DNA of 9,108 bases from an uncultured Coleofasciculus sp. (GTDB taxonomy: Bacteria; Cyanobacteriota; Cyanobacteriia; Cyanobacteriales; Coleofasciculaceae), in contig CADCTM010000652.1 in NCBI GenBank assembly GCA_902805485.1, forward strand, positions 1 to 9,108. Reading direction: 5' to 3'. Below the pieces are notes generated by a model. The model was given only the letters and a program-made list of their open reading frames with translations. It had not been told where the DNA came from and did not search any database. Numbering within the stretch: the stretch's first letter is position 1; each line of letters begins with the position of its first letter. Shown here piece after piece: positions 1 through 6,487 of the stretch. A program made the translations under genes and the position numbers.

Positions 1-863
1 GTCGAAAAGGTCAGTCAATTACCCTCTCTATATCCGATCGCGATAAAGCCGAACTAGAAGCGATCGCCCATGAACTCGGCATGATGTGGGGCGATCGCCC
101 AAACATATCTAAACTGGTAGAAGCGATCGCTCGTCGCCAACTTTTAGTCTTCCCAAATAACAACTGGTCAGAAACACGCATCAGAGCGCTAGAAAGAGCT
201 ATCCGCGCTTTGACCGACATTGATCAGATTGAAGAAGCCAAAATCATTGCAGAGTTACTTCTCGAACGTAGCGAACTCTCATTGCCCTTACGAGCAGAAA
301 TTGAACGCTTTTTAGAGAATTTACCCCCTCCGTGGCGTTTAGAAATTAATCACTATATCCGCCGCCAACAACCGTTTCAGCTTTCTTACCAAGATGCAGC
401 AGAGCGAGTGTGGAACTTCACGGTGTACCATGCCAAAGTCACTCTCCACGAAAAACGACAGTATCTTGATTGCAGATGTGCGGAGACAGAAGGCAATCAC
501 GACATAGACGACTTGCGTTACAACTGGTGTTTGCGTTTAGACCGTATCCAAGAAGCGGCTGTGACGCCTGTTGAGGGTCAGTGGCTCCCCAGTCTGGCTC
601 AAATCGAGATAGAAATGCACCTGTTGAGAGGTTTAGCTTTTGCTTATCAGGCTAAACCTGAAGATAGTGCTAATGATTGGCTAACCGATCAACCGCGAGT
701 ACGGCGAGTTGTCAGAAAAGTATCCAGTACCTTTTGGTTTCTCCGCGAAGTGATGCAGTATGCGGAAGACTGCGTGATTGTCTCACCAGAGAGTGTACGC
801 GATCGCGTCAAGCAAAAGCTACGGCTTCAGTGTCAGCAATACGACATGGAAATTCAGGAATAG
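1..863 (+). CDS. RHH + WYL-domain transcriptional regulator (5'-truncated by window edge)
   Basis: The frame is open from the window edge (first full codon at 3) to TAG at 861-863, giving 286 visible residues. The ATG at 81 is probably internal, because coding-like sequence precedes it: a strand (SITLSIS, visible residues 5-11), a helix and a second helix (NISKLVEAIARRQ, 34-46), which reads as a ribbon-helix-helix DNA-binding domain. The real start is probably only a few codons outside the window. Residues about 115-186 fit a WYL domain: RQPFQLSYQ, then RQYLDC where the name motif lies (Q replaces W, YL kept), and LRLDRI, which matches the typical WYL ending. A C-terminal part (about 210-275) resembles the WCX extension. 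WYL proteins are ligand-sensing regulators, often of defence or CRISPR loci. From memory, cyanobacterial relatives of this RHH-WYL layout include a putative repressor of a Synechocystis CRISPR locus. The target of this copy is unknown. It carries four HIP1 octamers. Confidence 0.8.
   Translation, partial: RKGQSITLSISDRDKAELEAIAHELGMMWGDRPNISKLVEAIARRQLLVFPNNNWSETRIRALERAIRALTDIDQIEEAKIIAELLLERSELSLPLRAEIERFLENLPPPWRLEINHYIRRQQPFQLSYQDAAERVWNFTVYHAKVTLHEKRQYLDCRCAETEGNHDIDDLRYNWCLRLDRIQEAAVTPVEGQWLPSLAQIEIEMHLLRGLAFAYQAKPEDSANDWLTDQPRVRRVVRKVSSTFWFLREVMQYAEDCVIVSPESVRDRVKQKLRLQCQQYDMEIQE
60..130. repeat. HIP1 octamer cluster (GCGATCGC)
   Basis: Three exact GCGATCGC copies lie at 60-67, 91-98 and 123-130 inside the WYL gene. 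Further exact copies begin at 799, 1040, 1215, 1819, 1907, 2082, 4716, 5493, 7181 and 7876, for 13 in the window by my reading. HIP1 is the highly iterated palindrome of many cyanobacterial genomes. All 13 copies fall inside coding sequence. This is the strongest sequence-level evidence for a cyanobacterial host. Confidence 0.93.
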
Positions 864-871
864 TTTACCTA

Positions 872-894
872 TGGGCAGACAAAATGTCTGCCTA
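872..894. terminator. Palindromic hairpin between convergent genes
   Basis: GGCAGACA (874-881) and TGTCTGCC (885-892) form a perfect 8-bp stem over an AAA loop. G873-T893 (wobble) and T872-A894 extend it. It starts nine bases after the WYL stop codon and ends 16 bases before the ABC gene's stop codon, so it could end transcription from both sides. There is no T-tract on either strand. It also has the look of the small dispersed palindromes common in cyanobacterial intergenic regions. Confidence 0.6.
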
Positions 895-910
895 CGAGCT
901 GAAACTCAAC

Positions 911-2584
911 TTAATACTGCTGAGTCGCCAACAAAGGCGCCGCATTTAATAACGTCTTAGTATAAGGATGCTGCGGATTCGTAAACAAATCGTGAGTTAA
1001 ACCAATTTCCACCATCTGACCGCTATTCATCACCGCAATGCGATCGCATAAAAACCGCGCTAACCACAAGTCGTGCGTAATAAACAAATACGTCAGCTTA
1101 AACTCATCCTTCAACTCCAGCATCAAATCCAATACCTGCGTCTGCACAGTCGCATCCAGCATACTCACCGGTTCATCACAAATTAACAAACTCGGACGAG
1201 TAATCAACGCCCGCGCGATCGCAACTCGCTGTTGTTGTCCCCCCGATAAATCCGCCGGATAACGATTGTAATACTCCTCAGTTGGAACTAACCCCACCCG
1301 CTCCAGCATCTGCATTACTTGACTTTTCGCCTCAGTTATGCTTTTGGCTAGTTTATGAATAAATAACGGGTCAGCAATACTTTGCCCCACCGTCATCAAC
1401 GGATTCAGGCAAGCATGGGGGTCTTGAAACACCATCTGAATCTGACGCCGCACCGTCCGCAACGCCTCCCCCTGTAGTTGTGCCAAATTCTGTCCCTGAA
1501 ACTCAACCGTTCCAGAAGTCGGACGAACTAGCTGTAAAATCGTGCGAGAAAGTGTACTTTTCCCACAACCCGATTCTCCAACTAAACCCAGAATCTCCCC
1601 TGAATACAAGTCAAAGCTAACATTATCAACAGCTTTAATCGCGCGACTTTCCTTAGATTTAGAAAGCAATTGTTCAATAAAATTACTTTCTAAGGTGTAG
1701 TACTGCTTCAAATCTCTAACCCGCAGAATCGGAGAGGGGTCAAGACGCGCTGATGAGGCGTCTTTACTAATTTCTTCGTCTTCTTTGATTGCTTGAATAT
1801 GCAAAGCCGCTTCCAAAAGCGATCGCGTATACTCATGTTGTGGCTGTTGCAGAATCTTCCCCACCGCCCCAGATTCCACGACTTTCCCACCATACATTAC
1901 CGAAATGCGATCGCAATATTCCCCAACCATCGCCAAGTCGTGAGAAATCAGCAACAGTGCCATCTGTCTTTCCCGGCACAGTCGCGTCAATTCCTTTAAA
2001 ATCTGCGCCGCAACCGTAACATCCAAGCTCGTCGTCGGTTCATCTGCAACAATTAACTTAGGATTGAGTAGTAGTGAAAGAGCGATCGCCACCCGTTGCC
2101 GCATCCCCCCACTAAACTCATGAGGATACTGCGCCCAACGCGAGCCGGGAATCTTCACCGCCTCCAACGTTTCCAGCGCCCTTTCCTTACTTTGCTTTCG
2201 ACTAAGTTGAGGTTCATGCGCCCTTAGCGTTTCAATACAATGTTCCCCAATCGTCATCAATGGGTCAAGACGGGTCATCGGGTCTTGAAATATCAGCGCC
2301 ACCGCCTCTCCGCGAAACTGACGCAACTGATTCGGCGTTAAATCAAAAACCGACTTTCCCGCAAACTTCACCCGTCCCTCAATTTGTGTTGATGCAGGTA
2401 ATAACCGCATAGCTGCCCGTCCCAGCGTTGACTTACCGCAGCCAGACTCCCCCACCAACCCCATCCGTTCCCCAGCTTCCAGGGTAAATGAGACATCATC
2501 CACCGCCCATTGGGTGGCTTTGCCTGACTGTTTCGGATAAGCAACCCGCAAATTCTCTACACAAAACAAGGCGTCATTAGTCAT
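911..2584 (-). CDS. Fused dual-ATPase subunit of a peptide/nickel-type ABC importer (DppD-DppF-like)
   Basis: This 557-residue cytoplasmic protein has two complete nucleotide-binding domains in tandem. Domain 1 has Walker A GESGCGKST (45-53), Q-loop FQDP (99-102), signature FSGGM (157-161), Walker B LIVADEP (177-183) and switch H215. Domain 2 has Walker A (336-344), FQDP (386-389), signature LSGGQ (446-450), Walker B LLICDEP (466-472) and H504. Each half ends with the oligopeptide-family C-terminal motif (QPQHEYTRSLL, 247-257; NPQHPYTKTLL, 537-547). A linker of about 30 residues joins them. This is the fused form of DppD plus DppF, as in GsiA or YejF, and would power uptake of peptides or similar solutes. 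All catalytic motifs are intact. No permease or binding-protein gene is in the window, so the substrate cannot be assigned. It lies 72 bp downstream of the zinc-ribbon gene on the same strand. Its ATG lies within a heptamer repeat and has no clear Shine-Dalgarno sequence. Confidence 0.92.
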   Translation of the reverse strand: MTNDALFCVENLRVAYPKQSGKATQWAVDDVSFTLEAGERMGLVGESGCGKSTLGRAAMRLLPASTQIEGRVKFAGKSVFDLTPNQLRQFRGEAVALIFQDPMTRLDPLMTIGEHCIETLRAHEPQLSRKQSKERALETLEAVKIPGSRWAQYPHEFSGGMRQRVAIALSLLLNPKLIVADEPTTSLDVTVAAQILKELTRLCRERQMALLLISHDLAMVGEYCDRISVMYGGKVVESGAVGKILQQPQHEYTRSLLEAALHIQAIKEDEEISKDASSARLDPSPILRVRDLKQYYTLESNFIEQLLSKSKESRAIKAVDNVSFDLYSGEILGLVGESGCGKSTLSRTILQLVRPTSGTVEFQGQNLAQLQGEALRTVRRQIQMVFQDPHACLNPLMTVGQSIADPLFIHKLAKSITEAKSQVMQMLERVGLVPTEEYYNRYPADLSGGQQQRVAIARALITRPSLLICDEPVSMLDATVQTQVLDLMLELKDEFKLTYLFITHDLWLARFLCDRIAVMNSGQMVEIGLTHDLFTNPQHPYTKTLLNAAPLLATQQY

Positions 2585-2598
2585 TGATCATTAGTCAC
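2571..2598 (-). repeat. Heptamer tandem repeat (STRR-like) over the ABC gene start codon
   Basis: Read on the minus strand, four consecutive 7-mers occur: GTGACTA, ATGATCA, ATGACTA, ATGACGC. This matches the short tandemly repeated (STRR-type) heptamers known from cyanobacteria. Because the unit is 7 bases long, its ATGs fall in all three frames. Only the copy at 2584-2582 opens the ABC frame. Related remnants occur at about 6257-6271 and 6452-6491. Confidence 0.6.
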
Positions 2599-2656
2599 CA
2601 ACAATAACTCATCCGTTAAATCCGTCACATAATCCGTTGCCGACGTTATGATTTAC

Positions 2657-3250
2657 TTACTCATTGCGCCTCACGTCAGCAGGTTGAATGTTAACCGCAA
2701 CTCGCCGCATTAAGTAGGCAACACCAAAGTCTCCATTGGGATGCTTCTCCAAAACTTCCGCCAGGGCAAACACTTGGGCTGCGACATCACTTCCGAGTTT
2801 ATCAATAGTGGCGCGACGTTCTTGTTCAGAAAACTTTTGTTCTCGCGTTTTTGCCTGCCATTCGTTGGAAAACAACTCTTCAATTGTGGTGTGTAGTCCC
2901 AGTTTTTCCAAAATGTCCCACTCGCCATAGTCGCACCAAATCCCGCGACATTGCATACACCGTTCTACATAAAATGGAGTTGTCAGGTTGACCTTAGCGC
3001 GAGATAAATAGCGCCGACACTCCGGACATAATGCCGCCTTCGTATCAAAAGGAGACTGAACAAAATTCACATTGAGTGTCTTAGATTTTAAATCAGGTAC
3101 TCCTGGATTATACGGTTGGCGCGAAGCCCAAGCCTCATATTCATCAGCAGGTATCCACGTCCCTTTGCACTCCTGACAATACTTCACGGCGAACTTGTCA
3201 TCCAAAGCACCGTCTAATAAAGTTACACTCTTACATTTCGGACATTGCAC
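2657..3250 (-). CDS. Double zinc-ribbon (zf-TFIIB-type) protein, function unknown
   Basis: The protein has 197 residues from the chosen GTG start (MQCPKC...). It carries two zinc ribbons. The first has CPKC (3-6) and CQECKG.W, with cysteines at 25 and 28. The second has CPEC (75-78) and CMQCRGIW (98-105). The pattern CxxCxGxW followed by an acidic residue and E is typical of the zf-TFIIB family, which binds zinc and probably contacts nucleic acid or protein. The C-terminal third is charged, probably helical and has no motif I recognise. No signal peptide or membrane segment is visible. An upstream in-frame TTG at 3289 would add 13 residues, but a GAGGAA Shine-Dalgarno lies 9 bases before the GTG at 3250 and the ribbon begins there, so I prefer GTG. 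It sits 69 bp after patD and 72 bp before the ABC gene, probably co-transcribed with patD. The domain call is firm; the function is unknown. Confidence 0.82.
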   Translation of the reverse strand: MQCPKCKSVTLLDGALDDKFAVKYCQECKGTWIPADEYEAWASRQPYNPGVPDLKSKTLNVNFVQSPFDTKAALCPECRRYLSRAKVNLTTPFYVERCMQCRGIWCDYGEWDILEKLGLHTTIEELFSNEWQAKTREQKFSEQERRATIDKLGSDVAAQVFALAEVLEKHPNGDFGVAYLMRRVAVNIQPADVRRNE

Positions 3251-3259
3251 AGATTTTTC

Positions 3260-3265
3260 TTCCTC
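3260..3265 (-). promoter_or_regulatory. Shine-Dalgarno GAGGAA deciding the GTG start at 3250
   Basis: On the minus strand GAGGAA is followed by a 9-base spacer and then GTG. The rival TTG at 3289 lies upstream of this site and has no comparable purine-rich stretch before it. Confidence 0.6.
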
Positions 3266-3319
3266 ACACAGTCCAATTCTCTTATTCAATCTACAGGAAT
3301 TTTGGAGTGGGGACTAAAG

Positions 3320-3679
3320 CTAAAGTTGAAGCAACACTTCGCAATATTGAATCAATGTCTTGATCCGATCGCATATTTTGAGCGCACGAGTCTGTGATGT
3401 CGCCTGACTCCGTGACGCCTTCAATAACATTACATCCGTTTCCAGCAGCCGCATCTGCCGATAAAACTCCGTTTGCACAGACTGCCAGCGTGATGCATAA
3501 TCCGAAGAAATGTCATCTGCACTGAGAGTGGCAATTTCACTTTCAAATAACTGTTGTAAATTTTGAAACTTTTCGGGCAGCAATTGCTTCTCCAAATCTA
3601 TAGCCACAGCGCTTTCTGGCATCTCCTGCAAGACTTGTTGAAATTTTTGATACGGATCGCGATGTGTCGATGGCAACAT
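3320..3679 (-). CDS. patD: PatD-like heterocyst frequency / FtsZ-modulating protein
   Basis: This is a 119-residue soluble, mostly helical protein without cofactor motifs. The C-terminal half matches my memory of the cyanobacterial PatD family: LLETDVMLLKASR (78-90) followed by an A/R-rich turn and ICDRIKTLIQYC (102-113) near the C-terminus. Length also fits. In Anabaena, PatD affects heterocyst frequency and is reported to act on assembly of the division protein FtsZ. Homologues occur in non-heterocystous cyanobacteria too, so its presence does not prove that this organism makes heterocysts. It is the first gene of a minus-strand cluster, followed after 69 bp by the zinc-ribbon gene, and is divergent from rel. 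The start is ATG at 3679 with a weak purine-rich stretch (CAAGAG) upstream. The assignment rests on remembered sequence resemblance, not a search. Confidence 0.68.
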   Translation of the reverse strand: MLPSTHRDPYQKFQQVLQEMPESAVAIDLEKQLLPEKFQNLQQLFESEIATLSADDISSDYASRWQSVQTEFYRQMRLLETDVMLLKASRSQATSQTRALKICDRIKTLIQYCEVLLQL

Positions 3680-3849
3680 TCTGGCTCTTGTTGATCTAAA
3701 ATCAATGTAAAGAAATTTGTCTTTATGAGTAAGGCAGCCAATAGTTGAGGGCTATTCTTTAAGGCTTAAACCTGAAACTACTCTTTCATTACTATAGAGC
3801 GATGAGCAATGACCGCATTCTCACGCATACTCGATCGCAACCGCCAAAC

Positions 3850-3880
3850 GCTTAGGGTTTAAAACTTATAAAGCCTAAGC
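3850..3880. promoter_or_regulatory. Inverted repeat / hairpin upstream of rel
   Basis: GCTTAGG (3850-3856) and CCTAAGC (3874-3880) pair perfectly. After one G-G mismatch the stem continues with TTTA/TAAA (3858-3861 with 3869-3872), closing a 7-base loop. It could be an operator, an RNA leader structure or a terminator of an upstream short transcript. There is no T-tract, and the arms alone do not tell these apart. Confidence 0.4.
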
Positions 3881-3933
3881 ATCATCTTTGCATCAATTTC
3901 TGCTCCTGAATCAGGGATTAAAGCCAACAGGTG

Positions 3934-3939
3934 TATAAT
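3934..3939 (+). promoter_or_regulatory. Candidate -10 box (TATAAT) for rel
   Basis: A perfect TATAAT lies 66 bases before the preferred rel ATG, which would give a 5' leader of roughly 60 bases. The sequence at the -35 spacing (about 3911-3916, TCAGGG) is not a consensus box, so this would be a type of promoter that needs an activator or an alternative sigma factor. It also argues against translation starting at the GTG at 3931, which directly precedes it. Confidence 0.45.
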
Positions 3940-4005
3940 TCCGGATCTGATTGCCTGCTCCTTCTGGTAGACTCATATCTATTTTTTATTTATTACCAAA
4001 GACAT

Positions 4006-6252
4006 ATGGACGCCATAGCCACAACCCCCACTCTTGACGTTAATGTCCCTGAATGGTTACAGGAATGTCTCACATCCGTCTCCTCAATCGGTAATGAACC
4101 CGCAGCGGACGACATGGACTTAATTTGTCGGGCATTTCGATTTGCCTACGAACTGCATAAAGGTCAGTACCGTGCCTCTGGAGAACCTTACATCGCCCAT
4201 CCCATTGCTGTTGCGGGTTTGTTGCGGGATTTAGGTGGCAGCAGTGTAATGATTGCGGCAGGGTTCCTCCACGATGTTGTTGAAGATACAGACATCACGG
4301 TAGAAGAAATTGAGTCTCGCTTTGGTGTCGAAGTCCGGCGGTTGGTGGAAGGCGTCACCAAACTTTCTAAGTTTAACTTTTCTAGCAAAAGAGAGCGTCA
4401 AGCTGAGAACTTTCGGCGAATGTTTTTGGCAATGGCGGCAGATATCCGGGTGATTGTTGTAAAACTGGCAGATCGACTGCATAATATGCGGACGTTGGAA
4501 CATTTAGCCCCAGAAAAACAGCGCCGGATTTCTTTAGAAACACGAGAAATTTTTGCCCCATTAGCGAATCGCTTAGGGATCGGACGCTTTAAGTGGGAAT
4601 TGGAAGATTTATCGTTTAAATATCTTGAACCAGAAGCTTACCGAGAAACGCAGAAACTGGTAGCCGAAAGGCGTTCAGACCGAGAAGATCGATTAACAAA
4701 AGTATCAGAAATTTTGCGATCGCAGATGGAAGACATCGGCATTAAATGTCTGGAAATTAGCGGGCGTCCCAAGCATCTTTATGGCATTTATCAAAAAATG
4801 CAGCGGCAGCAAAAAGAATTTCATGAAATCTATGATATTGCAGCGATGCGGTTAATTGTAGAGTCAAAAGAAGAATGTTACCGTGCCTTAGCTATCGTTC
4901 ACGATGCCTTTCGCCCAATTCCGGGAAGATTTAAAGATTACATCGGTTTACCCAAGCCAAACCGTTACCAGTCATTGCATACGGGGGTTATCGGTTTTAC
5001 CGGTCGTCCGATTGAAGTGCAAATTCGCACCCTAGAAATGCACCAGGTTGCGGAATTGGGAATTGCCGCCCACTGGAAGTATAAGGAATCCGGTGGCTCA
5101 AACAATACCCGTATTACTGCCGAAGATGAAAAGCTGACTTGGCTTAGGCAGTTGCTGGAATGGCAAAATGACCTGAAAGATGCTCAAGAATACATGGAGA
5201 GCATCAAGGATAATTTATTTGATGATGATGTTTATGTCTTTACACCTAGTGGGGATGTGATTCCCTTAAGTAGGGGTGCAACGGCAGTGGATTTTGCTTA
5301 TCGAATTCATACCCAAGTCGGCAACCACTGCGCCGGAGTGCGGATTAATGGGCGCTGGGCGGTATTAGATAGTCAGTTGAACAATGGGGATATTGTTGAG
5401 ATTGTAACCAGAGAAAATAGCCATCCAAGTTTGGATTGGTTGAACTTTGTTGTCACACCCAGTGCGCGAAACCGGATACGGAAATGGTATAAGCGATCGC
5501 ATCGTGACGAAAATGTAGCACGGGGGCGGGAACTTTTGGAAAAGGAACTTGGCAAGAAAGGCTTTGAAGCGTTACTAAAATCTGAGCCGATGCAAACCGT
5601 TGTCGAAAAATGTAACTACCATTCTGTCGAAGATTTACTTGCCGCCCTGGGTTATGGCGAAGTCACGCTTAACATCGTGGTTAATCGACTGCGAGAAGTT
5701 GTTAAAGCCAAGCAACCCCTTGAAACTGACTCTCAGGTACTACCTATTACTCAAGCACCGCCTGTAAAAGTACCAACGACTAATTTTAGTAAATGTGAAC
5801 CGATTGCGGGTGTCGAGGGGCTATTACATCATCTGGCAGGTTGTTGCAATCCAATTCCTGGAGAAGCGATTATTGGTGTTGTGACTCGCCTGCGGGGAAT
5901 TTCCATTCATCGCCAAGGTTGTGTCAATGTAGAGAATGTACCAGGAGAGCGCATTGTTCCAGTTAGCTGGAATCCCACAGATAATGATCGCCTGCGTCCT
6001 CAAACTTACCCGGTTAATATTCAATTGGAAGTGATCGACCGTGTGGGTGTTTTCAAGGATATTTTATCTCGCTTGAGTGACCAGAATATTAATGTCCGCA
6101 ATGCACAGGTTAAGACTCAAGAAGGAAAACCGGCAATTATCGATTTGTGCATTGATATCCGCGACCATAAACAACTGGAAAGTAGCTTCTGCCAAATTAA
6201 GAAAATGATCGATATCCTGAATATGCGCCGCCTCAGTCAAGTTGAGGAGTAG
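4006..6252 (+). CDS. Bifunctional (p)ppGpp synthetase/hydrolase, RelA/SpoT family
   Basis: The 748-residue cytoplasmic enzyme makes and degrades the alarmone (p)ppGpp in the stringent response. Domains from the chosen start: an HD hydrolase (about 35-180) with H65, HD at 89-90, ED at 93-94 and D156, all intact; the synthetase (about 275-365) with RFKD at 308-311, the RxKD form typical of bifunctional enzymes rather than the ExDD form of synthetase-only RelA, plus YQSLHTG (321-327) and EVQIRT (337-342); a TGS domain (408-468); a zinc-finger/RIS region with CC at 613-614, H635 and C639; and a C-terminal ACT domain (669-745). Length is normal for long ribosome-associated RSH proteins. The open frame extends upstream to a GTG at 3931, but those 25 residues are hydrophobic and atypical and begin next to a TATAAT box, so I prefer ATG 4006. 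The family is usually called rel, relA or spoT, so I give no single symbol. Confidence 0.96.
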   Translation: MDAIATTPTLDVNVPEWLQECLTSVSSIGNEPAADDMDLICRAFRFAYELHKGQYRASGEPYIAHPIAVAGLLRDLGGSSVMIAAGFLHDVVEDTDITVEEIESRFGVEVRRLVEGVTKLSKFNFSSKRERQAENFRRMFLAMAADIRVIVVKLADRLHNMRTLEHLAPEKQRRISLETREIFAPLANRLGIGRFKWELEDLSFKYLEPEAYRETQKLVAERRSDREDRLTKVSEILRSQMEDIGIKCLEISGRPKHLYGIYQKMQRQQKEFHEIYDIAAMRLIVESKEECYRALAIVHDAFRPIPGRFKDYIGLPKPNRYQSLHTGVIGFTGRPIEVQIRTLEMHQVAELGIAAHWKYKESGGSNNTRITAEDEKLTWLRQLLEWQNDLKDAQEYMESIKDNLFDDDVYVFTPSGDVIPLSRGATAVDFAYRIHTQVGNHCAGVRINGRWAVLDSQLNNGDIVEIVTRENSHPSLDWLNFVVTPSARNRIRKWYKRSHRDENVARGRELLEKELGKKGFEALLKSEPMQTVVEKCNYHSVEDLLAALGYGEVTLNIVVNRLREVVKAKQPLETDSQVLPITQAPPVKVPTTNFSKCEPIAGVEGLLHHLAGCCNPIPGEAIIGVVTRLRGISIHRQGCVNVENVPGERIVPVSWNPTDNDRLRPQTYPVNIQLEVIDRVGVFKDILSRLSDQNINVRNAQVKTQEGKPAIIDLCIDIRDHKQLESSFCQIKKMIDILNMRRLSQVEE

Positions 6253-6487
6253 TTGTTGGTCATTGGTTATTGAGCGCCTAGACGGAGGAAGCCTTTCCGA
6301 AGGAGTATGACAAACTTCTAGGATTTGGTAAGAATACCAATCAGATGCTGGCAAATCAAGCTAATTGCTGACAACCCAGCATTTAAGTCAATTAAACGTC
6401 CAAATTGAACAAGAAGATTCAGGAAGCAACTATTCAACACCCGATTGTGCTTTGTCATTAGTCCTTAACAAGAAAGACCACTAACCA
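6253..6487. other. Intergenic region between rel and lipid-kinase gene (235 bp)
   Basis: No gene is seen here. It holds heptamer-repeat remnants at both ends (GGTCATTGGTTATTG, 6257-6271; GTCATTAGT, 6453-6461; ACTAACCAATGAC, 6480-6492). There is a hairpin TTGGTA-AGAA-TACCAA (6325-6340), a longer-loop inverted repeat ATGCTGG/CCAGCAT (6345-6351 with 6376-6382) and a weak TCAATT/AATTGA pair (6388-6408). The first hairpin could be a weak terminator for rel. No convincing promoter for the next gene was found. Confidence 0.5.
6325..6340 (+). terminator. Weak hairpin downstream of rel
   Basis: TTGGTA and TACCAA form a perfect 6-bp stem with an AGAA loop, 72 bases after the rel stop codon. The stem is AT-rich and has no T-tract, so the terminator role is tentative. 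Confidence 0.3.

Larger units (their letters stand above)
3680..4005. promoter_or_regulatory. Divergent patD/rel intergenic region (326 bp)
   Basis: This stretch separates two divergent genes and must hold promoters for both. It contains a weak inverted repeat AATAG/CTATT (3740-3756), -10-like TACTAT (3790-3795), a 17-codon ORF (3802-3855), a strong inverted repeat (3850-3880), a consensus TATAAT (3934-3939), and a T-rich tract just before the rel start. I found no clear -35 boxes and no GTA-N8-TAC NtcA site. The minus-strand promoter of patD could not be placed with confidence. Confidence 0.5.

Noticed and set aside
60..130. Three identical GCGATCGC words spaced 31 and 32 bases apart, like a tiny CRISPR array
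   Set aside because: The repeated unit is only 8 bases, is the HIP1 word found across the whole window, and lies in an open coding frame.
677..960. Plus-strand frames overlapping the end of the WYL gene and the hairpin
   Set aside because: They are out-of-frame shadows of the WYL gene that run into the convergent ABC gene.
1038..2019. Several plus-strand frames of 60-76 codons within the ABC gene
   Set aside because: They are opposite intact ATPase motifs and have low-complexity compositions typical of antisense reading.
3931..4005. Membrane-like N-terminal segment on rel
   Set aside because: It appears only if translation begins at GTG 3931, which is overlapped by the probable promoter region.
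4006..6252. Synthetase-only RelA as the identity of the RSH protein
   Set aside because: The HD hydrolase residues are intact and the synthetase has RFKD, the form typical of bifunctional enzymes.
6064..6354. 96-residue minus-strand frame over the 3' end of rel
   Set aside because: It is opposite the conserved ACT domain of rel, has no recognisable motif and no ribosome binding site that I could see.
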